Assembly: GCF_000974985.2 (NCBI RefSeq)
Contig: NZ_LAVA02000026.1
Coordinates: 1 to 64,000 of the forward strand
Direction of reading: 5' to 3'
Source of the DNA: Streptomyces mangrovisoli
Lineage (GTDB): Bacteria; Actinomycetota; Actinomycetes; Streptomycetales; Streptomycetaceae
DNA: 64,000 bases
Shown here one piece after another: positions 1 through 8,092 of this stretch. Made by a program: the position numbers and the translations under genes. Numbering within the stretch: the first letter of the stretch is position 1; the number at the start of each line of letters is the position of its first letter. The notes below the pieces were generated by a model that ran no database searches, was not told the DNA's origin, and saw only the letters and a program-made list of their open reading frames with translations.

Positions 1-31
1 TCGCGCAGTTCCCCGCGCCCCTTTCAGGGCG
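1..31. repeat. Partial copy of dispersed palindromic intergenic element
   Basis: The first 31 bases are one arm of the element seen complete at 2603-2683 (shared core TCGCGCAGTTCCCCGCGCC). It lies just 3' of glyA. The other arm, if present, is outside the window. It may act as a transcription terminator for glyA. This is inferred from position only. Confidence 0.7.
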
Positions 32-48
32 CCATGCCTCGGGGTTGG

Positions 49-1497
49 TCAGCCGAGGTCGATCTCCGGGTAGAGGGGGAAGCCTGCCACCAGGTCGGTG
101 GCTCGGGTGGCGATCTCCTGGGCGATCTTCTCGTCCAGGACGTGGGCGGCCTTGCTGGGGGCGCCCGACTTGGTGGTGCCCGGCTCGGTCGTCGTCAGGA
201 CGCGGTCGATCAGGCCCGCGACCTCGTCCATCTCGGCCGTGCCGAGGCCGCGCGTGGTGAGCGCCGGGGTGCCGATCCGGATGCCGGAGGTGTACCAGGC
301 ACCGTTCGGGTCGGCGGGGATCGCGTTGCGGTTGGTGACGATGCCCGACTCCAGCAGCGCGGCCTCCGCCTGACGGCCGGTCAGGCCGTAGGAGCCGGCG
401 ACGTCGATCAGGTTGAGGTGGTTGTCCGTGCCGCCGGTCACCAGGGTGGCGCCGCGCCGCATGAGGCCCTCGGCGAGCGCGCGGGAGTTGTCCACGATGC
501 GCTGCGCGTAGTCCTGGAAGGCGGGCTGCCGGGCCTCGGCCAGGGCCACCGCCTTCGCGGCCATGACGTGCGGCAGCGGGCCGCCGAGGACCATCGGACA
601 GCCGCGGTCCACCTGGTCCTTGAGCGAGTCGTCGCACAGCACCATGCCGCCGCGCGGACCGCGCAGGGACTTGTGGGTGGTCGTGGTGACGATCTGCGCG
701 TGCGGCACCGGGTCGAAGTCGCCGGTCAGCACCTTGCCCGCGACCAGGCCCGCGAAGTGGGCCATGTCGACCATGAGCGTGGCGCCGACCTCGTCCGCGA
801 TCTCGCGCATGACGCGGAAGTTCACCAGACGGGGGTAGGCGGAGTAGCCGGCGACGATGATCAGCGGCTTGAACGCGCGGGCCTGGGCGCGCAGGGCGTC
901 GTAGTCGATGAGGCCGGTGGCCGGGTCGGTGCCGTAGGAGCGCTGGTCGAACATCTTGCCGGAGATGTTCGGGCGGAAGCCGTGGGTGAGGTGGCCGCCG
1001 GCGTCGAGGGACATGCCGAGCATGCGCTGGTTGCCGAACGCCTGGCGCAGTTCGGCCCAGTCGGCCTCGGAGAGGTCGTTGACCTGGCGGACGCCGGTCT
1101 TCTCCAGGAAGGGCACCTCGACGCGGTCGGCGAGCACCGCCCAGAAGGCGACCAGGTTGGCGTCGATGCCGGAGTGCGGCTGGACGTAGGCGTGGCGGGC
1201 GCCGAACAGCTCGCGGGCGTGCTCGGCGGCGATCGACTCGACGGTGTCGACGTTGCGGCAGCCGGCGTAGAAGCGGCGGCCGATGGTGCCCTCGGCGTAC
1301 TTGTCGCTGAACCAGTTGCCCATCGCGAGGAGGGTGGCCGGGGAGGCGTAGTTCTCCGAGGCGATCAGCTTGAGCATCTCGCGCTGGTCGGCGACCTCCT
1401 GACCGATGGCGTCGGCGACGCGCGGCTCGACGGCGCGGACCACGTCGAGGGCGGCACGGAAGGCGGTGGACTCGGTGGAGAGGGGCTGCTCTGACAT
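49..1497 (-). CDS. glyA: Serine hydroxymethyltransferase
   Basis: PLP enzyme converting serine plus tetrahydrofolate to glycine plus 5,10-methylene-THF, the main cytosolic source of one-carbon units. The 482-residue protein shows the PLP lysine in [10 protein letters not shown] (K276), the VDMAHFAG motif (D244, H247) and a C-terminus typical of SHMT. It is longer than the ~420-residue enterobacterial enzyme because of an insert around residues 120-160, a feature I associate with the long actinobacterial form. The start is set by GGAGG six bases before ATG at 1497; an upstream extension of the open frame has no such site. The gene is divergent from the DMT-like gene at 1701. It supplies one-carbon units for folD and the purine genes further right. 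Confident call. Confidence 0.96.
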   Translation of the reverse strand: MSEQPLSTESTAFRAALDVVRAVEPRVADAIGQEVADQREMLKLIASENYASPATLLAMGNWFSDKYAEGTIGRRFYAGCRNVDTVESIAAEHARELFGARHAYVQPHSGIDANLVAFWAVLADRVEVPFLEKTGVRQVNDLSEADWAELRQAFGNQRMLGMSLDAGGHLTHGFRPNISGKMFDQRSYGTDPATGLIDYDALRAQARAFKPLIIVAGYSAYPRLVNFRVMREIADEVGATLMVDMAHFAGLVAGKVLTGDFDPVPHAQIVTTTTHKSLRGPRGGMVLCDDSLKDQVDRGCPMVLGGPLPHVMAAKAVALAEARQPAFQDYAQRIVDNSRALAEGLMRRGATLVTGGTDNHLNLIDVAGSYGLTGRQAEAALLESGIVTNRNAIPADPNGAWYTSGIRIGTPALTTRGLGTAEMDEVAGLIDRVLTTTEPGTTKSGAPSKAAHVLDEKIAQEIATRATDLVAGFPLYPEIDLG

Positions 1498-1688
1498 GAG
1501 GACCTCCGGAGGCGTGCGTACACAGTTCACGGGTTCGGCCCAGGCGCACGGCACTCGATCGCTTCCTGCCGGGCCGCTCCCCGATGGTCCGTCCCATCCC
1601 AGCGCGCCAGTCACGGCCCGTGGATCAGCGTACCGGGCGGGGCGATCCGCCCAGGTCCGGCGTCCACCATGCGAGCGACGACAGGCCC

Positions 1689-1694
1689 TAGGCT
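1689..1694 (+). promoter_or_regulatory. -10 hexamer for a leaderless transcript
   Basis: TAGGCT ends six bases before the GTG at 1701 and there is no Shine-Dalgarno sequence, so transcription probably starts at or next to the start codon. The same arrangement recurs at 4175, 31947, 43919, 45281 (minus) and 63119 (minus). Confidence 0.5.
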
Positions 1695-1700
1695 CACCGT

Positions 1701-2552
1701 GTGCTCTTCGGGATGGTGTGTGCGCTGGCGGCCGCGGTCTGTTTCGGTACGGCGACCGTGTTGCAGGCGGTCGCCGCGCGGGCGGCCGGGGGCGGGGGCG
1801 GCGGGGAGGCGGCGCTGCTGCTGCGGGCGCTGCGGCAGTGGCGGTACCTGGCCGGTCTGGCGCTGGACGGGCTCGGGTTCGTGTTCCAGATCGCGGCGCT
1901 GCGCTCGATCCCGATCTACGCCGTCAGCGCGGCGCTCGCGTCGAGCCTCGCGGTGACCGCGGTGGTCGCGGCCCGGCTGCTGAAGGCGCGCCTGAGCCGC
2001 ACCGAGTGGGGCGCGGTGGGCGTGGTGTGCGCCGGGCTGGCGATGCTGGGGCTGGCCGCCGGGCCGGAGGGCGAGGAGGGCGGCTCGACGGCCCTCGCGT
2101 ACGCGATGCTCGCGATCGGCGCCGCGATGGTGCTGCTGGCGCTCGGCGCGGGCCGGCTGGGCGGGCGGTTCCGCTCGCTGGTGCTGGGGCTCGGCGCGGG
2201 GTTCGGGTTCGGGGTGGTCGAGGTGTCCGTCCGGCTGATCGACTCCTTCGGCGTGGTGGACCTGCTCACCGACCCCGCCCTGTGGGCGCTGCTGCTGGGC
2301 GGCGCGGCCGGGTTCCTGCTGCTGACGTCGGCGCTCCAGCGCGGCTCGGTGACGGCGGCCACGGCCGGGATGGTGGTCGGCGAGACCATCGGGCCCGCGG
2401 CGGTGGGCGTGATCTGGCTGGGCGACCGCACCCGGGAGGGCCTGGCCTGGCTGGCGGTCCTGGGCTTCCTGGTGGCAGTCGCGGGGGCGCTGGCGCTGGC
2501 CCGCTTCGGGGAGGCCCCGGAGCCCCGTGCGGGGGGCCCTGCCGGCGGCTGA
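1701..2552 (+). CDS. DMT/EamA-like integral membrane protein
   Basis: A 283-residue protein with about nine to ten hydrophobic segments, beginning with an N-terminal membrane helix (residues 2-25) and ending in a helix at about 250-270. The two-half architecture (similar Ala/Gly/Leu-rich halves separated by a loop near residue 127) resembles drug/metabolite transporters of the EamA type; substrate unknown. Start is GTG with no ribosome-binding site but a -10 hexamer placed for leaderless transcription. It is divergent from glyA and convergent with the MocR gene, from which a palindromic repeat element separates it. Confidence 0.75.
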   Translation: MLFGMVCALAAAVCFGTATVLQAVAARAAGGGGGGEAALLLRALRQWRYLAGLALDGLGFVFQIAALRSIPIYAVSAALASSLAVTAVVAARLLKARLSRTEWGAVGVVCAGLAMLGLAAGPEGEEGGSTALAYAMLAIGAAMVLLALGAGRLGGRFRSLVLGLGAGFGFGVVEVSVRLIDSFGVVDLLTDPALWALLLGGAAGFLLLTSALQRGSVTAATAGMVVGETIGPAAVGVIWLGDRTREGLAWLAVLGFLVAVAGALALARFGEAPEPRAGGPAGG

Positions 2553-2602
2553 GTCTGCGGGGGTCCCCTGCCGGTGGCGAGGGCTCTGCGGGTGCGTCGT
2601 GG

Positions 2603-2683
2603 CTGGTCGCGCAGTTCCCCGCGCCCCTTTCAGGGGCTCGTCGCAGCCACGCCCCAAAGGGGCGCGGGGAACTGCGCGACCAG
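2603..2683. repeat. Complete dispersed palindromic element (28-bp perfect arms)
   Basis: Arms 2603-2630 and 2656-2683 are perfect inverted copies of 28 bases with a 25-base loop. The sequence just outside the right arm (CCCCCACCGGCC) is also shared with the copy at 9864-9904. It sits between the convergent ends of the DMT-like and MocR genes and could be a bidirectional terminator. Confidence 0.85.
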
Positions 2684-2736
2684 CCCCCACCGGCCGGCTG
2701 CCGCCCACCCGTCCGCTCCGGCCGACCGCCGACGCG

Positions 2737-4140
2737 CTACGGAAGCACCCGGCACAGGGCGTCCAGTGCGCCCGGCCAGGTGTGGTCCGACGGGGTGCCG
2801 TAGCCGACGACCAGCGCGTCCAGGGGCGGCGGCGTGGACCGGTCGTGGCGGTAGAAGGCCAGGCCGTGCAGGGCCAGGCCCTGCCAGGCGGCCGCCTGGA
2901 CCACGCTCGCCTCCGTACCGGGCGGCAGCCGCAGCACCGCGTGCAGTCCGGCCGCGATGCCCGTCGCCCGCACCGCGGGGGCGCGCGTCGCGAGCGCCTC
3001 GACCAGGGCGTCGCGGCGCCGCCGGTAGCGCAGGCGGGAGGCGCGCACATGGCGGTCGTAGGCGCCGGAGACCAGGAACTCGGCGAGGGTCAGCTGGTCG
3101 AACAGCCCGCAGCTGTCGGTGCCGCCCTTGGTCCGTACGGCGTCCTCCGCGAGGTCCGGCGGCAGCACCGCCCAGCCGAGGCGCAGCGCCGGCGCCAGGG
3201 ACTTGCTGGCGGTGCCGAGGTGCACGACCCGGTCGGGGTCGAGGCCCTGGAGCGCGCCGACGGGCTGGCGGTCGTAGCGGAACTCGCCGTCGTAGTCGTC
3301 CTCCAGGACGTAACCGCCGGTGCGCCGCGCCCAGTCGACGACGGCGGCCCGCCGGTCGCGGTGGAGCGGCACCCCCATCGGGAACTGGTGCGCGGGCGTG
3401 AGGAGTACGGCCCCGAACTCCGTCAACCCTCGCGTTTCCGTGCCGAGTCCGTCGAACGGCAGCGGCACCGTGCGCAGCCCGGCCGCCTCCAGGATCCGCC
3501 AGTGCACCTCCAGTCCGTACGACTCGACGGCGATGGTGCGCAGGCCGCGTTCGCGCAGCACCGTGCCGAGGATCCGCAGCCCCTGCGAGATCCCGGCGGT
3601 GACGAGGAGCCGCTCGGGGTCGGCGCGTACGCCGCGCGCGCGGGCGAGGTATCCGGCGAGCGCCGAGCGCAGTTCGGGGCGGCCGCGCGGATCGCCGTAG
3701 CCGAGCGCGTCGCCCGGGACGGCGGCGAGCGCGCGCCGGGCCGCCTTCAGCCACTCGGCGCGCGGGAAGGCCGCGAGGTCCGGGGTGCCGGGCACGAGGT
3801 CGTGCGCGGGGCGGGCGGCGGCGCGGCGGTGGACCGGGCGGGCGGTGCCCCGGCCGGGAGCCGGTCCGGTCGCGGCGGCCCGGGTGGCGACCCGGGTGCC
3901 GGAGCCCTGGCGGGCGGTCAGCCAGCCCTCGGCGACCAGGTCGGCGTAGGCGTCGGCGACCGTGTTGCGGGCGATGCCGAGGTCGGCGGCGAGCACGCGC
4001 GAGGACGGCAGCCGGGTGCCGGGCGCCAGCCGCCCGGTGCGCACGGCCTCGCGCAGCGCGTCGGTCAGCCCGCGCCGCACCCCCGGCCCGACCGGTTCCA
4101 GATGCAGGTCGACACCCAAAGTGGCCCAAGGATTCGCCAT
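2737..4140 (-). CDS. MocR/PdxR-type GntR regulator with aminotransferase domain
   Basis: The 467-residue protein has an N-terminal winged HTH of GntR type (about residues 15-85, with PSSRVLAADLGIARNTVADA as recognition region) and a fold-type I aminotransferase domain (about 115-467) retaining the PLP lysine in GTASKSLAPALRLGW (K313) and the acidic EDDYDGEFRYD motif. Such proteins use PLP or an amine adduct as effector. It is transcribed divergently from the two AhpD-like genes and the ICL-like gene with only 46 bp between, so that operon is its likely target. Which amine or PLP vitamer it senses is unknown. Confidence 0.92.
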   Translation of the reverse strand: MANPWATLGVDLHLEPVGPGVRRGLTDALREAVRTGRLAPGTRLPSSRVLAADLGIARNTVADAYADLVAEGWLTARQGSGTRVATRAAATGPAPGRGTARPVHRRAAARPAHDLVPGTPDLAAFPRAEWLKAARRALAAVPGDALGYGDPRGRPELRSALAGYLARARGVRADPERLLVTAGISQGLRILGTVLRERGLRTIAVESYGLEVHWRILEAAGLRTVPLPFDGLGTETRGLTEFGAVLLTPAHQFPMGVPLHRDRRAAVVDWARRTGGYVLEDDYDGEFRYDRQPVGALQGLDPDRVVHLGTASKSLAPALRLGWAVLPPDLAEDAVRTKGGTDSCGLFDQLTLAEFLVSGAYDRHVRASRLRYRRRRDALVEALATRAPAVRATGIAAGLHAVLRLPPGTEASVVQAAAWQGLALHGLAFYRHDRSTPPPLDALVVGYGTPSDHTWPGALDALCRVLP

Positions 4141-4144
4141 GTAA

Positions 4145-4153
4145 ATGGACCAT
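4145..4153. promoter_or_regulatory. Candidate MocR operator
   Basis: ATGGACCAT is a 9-base odd palindrome located between the divergent starts at 4140 and 4187, about 22 bp upstream of the -10 hexamer TAGGGT (4175-4180), i.e. overlapping the expected -35 region of the rightward promoter. Confidence 0.35.
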
Positions 4154-4174
4154 ACTCCTGGGCTGCCCCGCTCC

Positions 4175-4180
4175 TAGGGT
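4175..4180 (+). promoter_or_regulatory. -10 hexamer for leaderless transcript of the AhpD-like operon
   Basis: TAGGGT followed by six bases and the ATG at 4187, with no ribosome-binding site. Confidence 0.5.
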
Positions 4181-4186
4181 CGAACC

Positions 4187-4687
4187 ATGACGACGACCGA
4201 AGAGCGCATCGAGTACGCCCCCGAGCACACCCCCCGTATGCAGTGGGCCAAGCACGCCCCCGAGGTCTACAAGGCGATGGTCCGGCTGGACGCCGCCGCC
4301 CGTCAGGGCCTGGACCCGAAGCTGGGCGAACTCGTCAAGATCCGCGCCTCGCAGCTCAACCACTGCGCGTTCTGCCTCGACATGCACACCAAGGACGCGC
4401 TCGCCGCGGGCGAGAGCGTGGAGCGGATCGTGCAGCTGAGCGCCTGGGAGGAGTCGCGGCACTTCTACACGGAGAAGGAGGTCGCGGCCATCGAACTCAC
4501 CGAGGCGATCACGGTGTTGACCGACGGCTTCGTGCCGGACGAGGTGTACGAGCGCGCCGCGATCCACTTCGACGAGACCGAACTGGCCCAGCTGATCGCC
4601 GCGATCGCGGTGATCAATGCGTGGAACCGGTTCGCGGTGACCACCCGGATGGTGCCCGGCCACTACACGCCGGGGCAGCACCGGTGA
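4187..4687 (+). CDS. Carboxymuconolactone decarboxylase/AhpD-like protein 1
   Basis: The 166-residue protein contains the AhpD-type redox signature HCAFCLDMH (C60, C63, H67), preceded by KIRASQLN. Family members act in alkyl-peroxide or thiol-dependent detoxification rather than true decarboxylation when the CxxC is present. It begins a three-gene set with translational overlaps and lies opposite a MocR regulator. The second gene encodes a paralogue with an identical motif block, suggesting tandem duplication and perhaps a hetero-oligomer. Substrate unknown. Confidence 0.88.
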   Translation: MTTTEERIEYAPEHTPRMQWAKHAPEVYKAMVRLDAAARQGLDPKLGELVKIRASQLNHCAFCLDMHTKDALAAGESVERIVQLSAWEESRHFYTEKEVAAIELTEAITVLTDGFVPDEVYERAAIHFDETELAQLIAAIAVINAWNRFAVTTRMVPGHYTPGQHR

Positions 4688-5157
4688 CGGCCGGCACGGG
4701 GGCAGCGGCGACCGCGCGCACGACCCTGCTGGACGCCGGGGTGCGCGCCGCGCTCCGGGCGGCGGGCGCGGCCGCGAGGAAGGGCCTCGGCGACCCGGCC
4801 CTCGCCGAACTGGTGCAGATCCGCGCCTCACAGCTCAACCACTGCGCGTTCTGCCTGGACATGCATCTCACGGTCGCCCGCGAAGTGGGCGTGAGCGAAA
4901 GGAAGTTGGATCTGCTGGAGGCCTGGGAGGAGGCCGGTGACGTCTTCGACGAGCGGGAGCGGGCCGCGCTCGCGCTGACCGAGGCGGTCACCGTGCCGAC
5001 GGCGTCGGGGTTCGTGCCGGACGCGGTGTACGCCGCCGCGGCCGCCCGCTTCGACGAGCCGCGCCTCGCCCACCTCGTCGGCCTGATCAACGTCGTCAAC
5101 AGCTGGAACCGGCTGATGGTCGGCCGCCGCATCCCCGCCGGGAGCACGCGATGGTGA
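4684..5157 (+). CDS. Carboxymuconolactone decarboxylase/AhpD-like protein 2
   Basis: The 157-residue paralogue of the preceding gene shares an uninterrupted block RASQLNHCAFCLDMH (C54, C57, H61) and the terminal NSWNRLMVG/NAWNRFAVT element. It starts at the GTG of a GTGA overlap with the upstream stop codon, so it is translationally coupled. The N-terminal 30 residues differ from those of copy 1. The role is probably thiol-based peroxide or electrophile reduction, but the substrate cannot be told from sequence. Confidence 0.85.
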   Translation: MTAGTGAAATARTTLLDAGVRAALRAAGAAARKGLGDPALAELVQIRASQLNHCAFCLDMHLTVAREVGVSERKLDLLEAWEEAGDVFDERERAALALTEAVTVPTASGFVPDAVYAAAAARFDEPRLAHLVGLINVVNSWNRLMVGRRIPAGSTRW

Positions 5158-5882
5158 CCGGGGCGGAGACCTTCCGCGCGCTGCACCGCCGCGCCCCGGG
5201 CGACCCGCTGGTGCTGCCGGGACCGTGGGACGCCGTCTCCGCGCGGGTGTTCGCCGACGCCGGGTTCCCGGCGCTGGCCACCCCGAGCGCGGGGGTCGCG
5301 GCGGCGCTCGGGCACGCCGACGGGCAGACCCCGGCCGACGAGATGTTCGCCGCGGTGGCGCGGATCTGCCGGGCCGTGGACGTGCCCGTGTCGGCCGACG
5401 TGGAGGGCGGCTACGGGCTGCCGCCGAAGGAGCTCGTCGAACGGCTGCTGGAGGCCGGGGCGGTGGGCTGCAATCTGGAGGACTCCGCGGGCGGGGTTCT
5501 CCAGGACCCGCACCGGCACGCGGACCGGCTCGCCGAGGTCGTCGCGGCGGCGGGGGGCGAGCTGTTCGTCAACGCCCGCGTCGACACCTTCGCGTACGGC
5601 GACGGCGACCCGGAACAGGCCATCGCGCGGGCCGCGGCGTACGTCGCGGCGGGCGCCGACTGCATCTACCCGATCTTCGCCCCGGCCGAGCTGCTGCCGC
5701 TGCTGCGGTCGGGCATCCAGGGCCCGGTCAACGCGCTGGCCCGGCTGGACGGCACGGGGCCCACGCCCGCCGAGCTCGGCGAACGGGGCGCCACCCGGAT
5801 CACGTTCGGGCCGGGTCTGCAACGCCGGGCGGCCGCGGCGCTCTCGGAGATCGCCGAGGGGCTGCTGCCGCGGCCGAGTTGA
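5151..5882 (+). CDS. Isocitrate lyase/PEP mutase superfamily protein
   Basis: A 243-residue TIM-barrel protein with the signatures LPGPWDAVSARV (res 22-33), SADVEGGYG (81-89), CNLEDS (107-112) and NARVD, which mark the PEP mutase/oxaloacetate-decarboxylase-like branch that binds Mg and a 2-oxo-carboxylate. The catalytic KKCGH loop of true isocitrate lyase is absent. It starts at ATGGTGA overlapping the upstream stop (the GTG three bases on is the alternative). Third gene of the MocR-divergent operon; its substrate is unknown. Confidence 0.85.
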   Translation: MVTGAETFRALHRRAPGDPLVLPGPWDAVSARVFADAGFPALATPSAGVAAALGHADGQTPADEMFAAVARICRAVDVPVSADVEGGYGLPPKELVERLLEAGAVGCNLEDSAGGVLQDPHRHADRLAEVVAAAGGELFVNARVDTFAYGDGDPEQAIARAAAYVAAGADCIYPIFAPAELLPLLRSGIQGPVNALARLDGTGPTPAELGERGATRITFGPGLQRRAAAALSEIAEGLLPRPS

Positions 5883-5895
5883 GGCACGGGCCGTC

Positions 5896-7893
5896 TCACG
5901 CGGTCGGGGCCGGGCAGGTCGCGCCGTCCGGGCAGAACCAGTCCACCGCGGTGGTGAGCAGTTCGAGGCTGTCGGCGCCGGTGTCGTCGTCGGGGCCGTA
6001 GACGGCCACGGCGTAGATGTCGCCGTCGGCGGCCACGAACCGCTCGTCGAAGACGTGCCACGTGCCCACGTCCGGCTCCCCGCTGATGGGGCCGGTCGTG
6101 TACTCCAGGCGGGAGCCGGTGAAGCCGTCGTGGTCCAGGTTGTCCAGGGAGAGCTTCTGGAACGCGGCGTTCTTCGGCGTCGCGTCGGACAGGAACAGGT
6201 CGAACGACGCGTCCGGGGAGGACTCCGCCACCTGGTAGACCTGGATCCGGCGAGTGCGATCCGGGCTGCGGTAGTTGACCACGTCCATGCCGTACGCCGA
6301 CGCCCTGGTCGACCGGCTCCAGCCGGTGGGGTGGGCGATGCGGAAACCCTCCTGGTCCTCGTAGGACGCGTAGCCCGCGGGCAGGGTCGCGGACGGCGAG
6401 GGGCTCGGGGAGGACGGCGGGGTGCTGTCGCCCGGGGTCTCGGGACCGGTGCTCAGCGGCGTGACGGGCGGGCTGGTGTCCGCCTGCGAGCCCGTGCCGC
6501 CGCCGAGCACGAAGGTCAGCACCAGGCTGACGGCCACCCCGACGACGGCGGCCCCGCCGACCACCGACCACACCAGCCTGCGGCTGTGCCCGGCGGGGGC
6601 GGCGGGCGCGGCCCCCGGCACCGCGTACGGGGGCGTGCCGCCGCCCGGCCCGGCGGGCCACTCGGGCGTGGACCAGGGCGCTCCGGCCCCCTGCGCCCCG
6701 GCGGGGGCGGCGCCCCAGGGCGGGGTGGCCGCGGGGCCGTGCGGCGGCGCGGCCGCGTAGGGCGGGGGCGGCGGGGGCACCGACCCGTAGGCCGCGGGCG
6801 GGGCCGGCGGGGCGCCGTACGGCGGCGGCGCGGCGAGGTCGGGCGCGGTCAGCGCGTGCGGGAGGGGGTCCTCCGGGGGCGGCACCTGGAACCAGGGGGC
6901 CGCGGAGGCCGAGGACGCGTCCGGAACCGCCCCGGCGGGCGGGGTCTCGTGGGAGGACGGGGTCCGGTCGGAGGGGATGGGCTGGTCTGACGGGATCGGC
7001 CGGCCGGACGGGTAGGGCTGGTCCGACGGGTACGGCTGGTCCGACGGGTAGGGCTGCTGCGGCGGGTGGGGCTGGTGGGGCGGGATCGGTTGATCCGAGG
7101 GGTACGGCTGGTCGGACGGGAGCGGCTCCCCGGGGGCCGCCGCGGGCGCCGTCGCGGGCGCCGTCGCGGGGGCCGGGGGTGGGGTCTTCGCAAGGGAGGG
7201 GCCGCGGCCGGGCGCACGGCCCCCTGCCGCCGAACCGCCCTCGGGAACGGTCGCGTCGGACGCGGGAGACACCACCGCGGACGCGGGCGCGGGCGTGTCG
7301 GACACCGGAGCCGCCCCCGGCTCAGGAGTGACGGACGCCGGAACCGCCTCCGGCTCAGGAGTGACGGACGCCGAGGCCACCCCCGGCGCAGCCGCGCCCG
7401 ACGCCGAAGTCACCCCCTCCGCGGGCGCGTCGGAAACCGAAGCCACCCCCGGCGCAGGCACGCCCGACACCGAAGCCACCCCCTCCGCGGGCGCGTCGGA
7501 AACCGAAGCCACCCCCGGCACAGACGCGTCGGAGGCCGGAGTGGCCCGCGGCTCGGGCGTGCCGGGCGCTGGGCTCCCCGCGGGTGCGGGCGCCGGGCTT
7601 CCCGCGGGTGCGGGCGTCGGGGCCCGGTCCGTCGCGGGCGCCGGGGCGGCCGCCGGAGGGGTCACGGCCGCGGGGGCCGCCGGTCGCGGCGGGGCCGGAG
7701 CGGTCTGCGTCTGCGCCGCGACCCAGGCGGGCACCCCCACCGGCGGCTCGGGCTCGGCAGCCGAACCGGCCGAACCGGCTGAACCGGCTGAACCGACCGA
7801 AGCCGCCGACCCCGACGGAGTCGCCCCCGTGTCGTCGGCGCCCTCCCAGCGCTGGGTCTCCTCGTTCCAGTACCGCGGTCCGTCGACCACCAC
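5896..7893 (-). CDS. Pro/Ala-rich single-pass membrane protein, paralogue of 9952-10998
   Basis: About 665 residues. A very long low-complexity N-terminal half (Ala/Pro/Ser-rich, with repeats of the VASVSDAPAEG type and of the pentad PSDQP) leads to a single membrane helix (about residues 440-463) and a roughly 160-residue outside domain that begins GYASYEDQEGFRIAHPTGW and ends DWFCPDGATC. The outer domain matches the C-terminus of the protein at 9952-10998 (YRVQIPEGW...ASFCPSGAQC), so the two are paralogues. The start is uncertain: I take GTG 7893 or GTG 7890 (beginning VVDGPRYWNEETQRW) because the open frame upstream to 8070 overlaps the MarR operator region and looks non-coding. Function unknown; the topology suggests a type II membrane protein. 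Confidence 0.75.
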   Translation of the reverse strand: MVVDGPRYWNEETQRWEGADDTGATPSGSAASVGSAGSAGSAGSAAEPEPPVGVPAWVAAQTQTAPAPPRPAAPAAVTPPAAAPAPATDRAPTPAPAGSPAPAPAGSPAPGTPEPRATPASDASVPGVASVSDAPAEGVASVSGVPAPGVASVSDAPAEGVTSASGAAAPGVASASVTPEPEAVPASVTPEPGAAPVSDTPAPASAVVSPASDATVPEGGSAAGGRAPGRGPSLAKTPPPAPATAPATAPAAAPGEPLPSDQPYPSDQPIPPHQPHPPQQPYPSDQPYPSDQPYPSGRPIPSDQPIPSDRTPSSHETPPAGAVPDASSASAAPWFQVPPPEDPLPHALTAPDLAAPPPYGAPPAPPAAYGSVPPPPPPYAAAPPHGPAATPPWGAAPAGAQGAGAPWSTPEWPAGPGGGTPPYAVPGAAPAAPAGHSRRLVWSVVGGAAVVGVAVSLVLTFVLGGGTGSQADTSPPVTPLSTGPETPGDSTPPSSPSPSPSATLPAGYASYEDQEGFRIAHPTGWSRSTRASAYGMDVVNYRSPDRTRRIQVYQVAESSPDASFDLFLSDATPKNAAFQKLSLDNLDHDGFTGSRLEYTTGPISGEPDVGTWHVFDERFVAADGDIYAVAVYGPDDDTGADSLELLTTAVDWFCPDGATCPAPTA
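7405..7519. repeat. 66-bp direct repeat inside the Pro/Ala-rich gene
   Basis: Segments at about 7405-7453 and 7471-7519 are near-identical with a 66-bp offset, encoding the repeated VASVSDAPAEG-type peptide. A second, shorter repeat region around 7015-7110 encodes the PSDQP pentads. Both preserve frame. Confidence 0.7.
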
Positions 7894-8070
7894 GCCCCCC
7901 GTAGCCCCTGTGTCCCGCTCCCCAGCGGGTGAACGCCGTTCCCGGCCCGACCGGAACGCTCTCGTCCGGGGCCGTGTCGGCGAATCCTCAGCATAGGGGG
8001 ACGGATGGTGACGGGAACAGCGGAATGCGCACAGCGCGACTCCCGCGCATCCCCTGGACGAACCGGACAC

Positions 8071-8088
8071 CTTTGACTAAAGTCAAAG
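8071..8088. promoter_or_regulatory. MarR-type palindromic operator
   Basis: CTTTGACT-AA-AGTCAAAG is a perfect inverted repeat with 8-bp arms ending four bases before the ATG at 8093. It lies between the MarR-GNAT gene and the divergent Pro/Ala-rich gene. AT-rich palindromes of this shape are typical MarR-family sites, so autoregulation is likely. Confidence 0.7.
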
Positions 8089-8092
8089 AAAT

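Noticed and set aside
1498..1700. Possible glycine or THF riboswitch upstream of glyA
   Set aside because: No match by eye to the glycine or THF aptamer cores, and the leader is short.
7894..8070. N-terminal extension of the Pro/Ala-rich protein to an ATG at 8070
   Set aside because: It would run to the edge of the MarR palindrome, is rich in Arg/Cys without coding bias, and the conserved-looking start VVDGPRYWNEE lies downstream.
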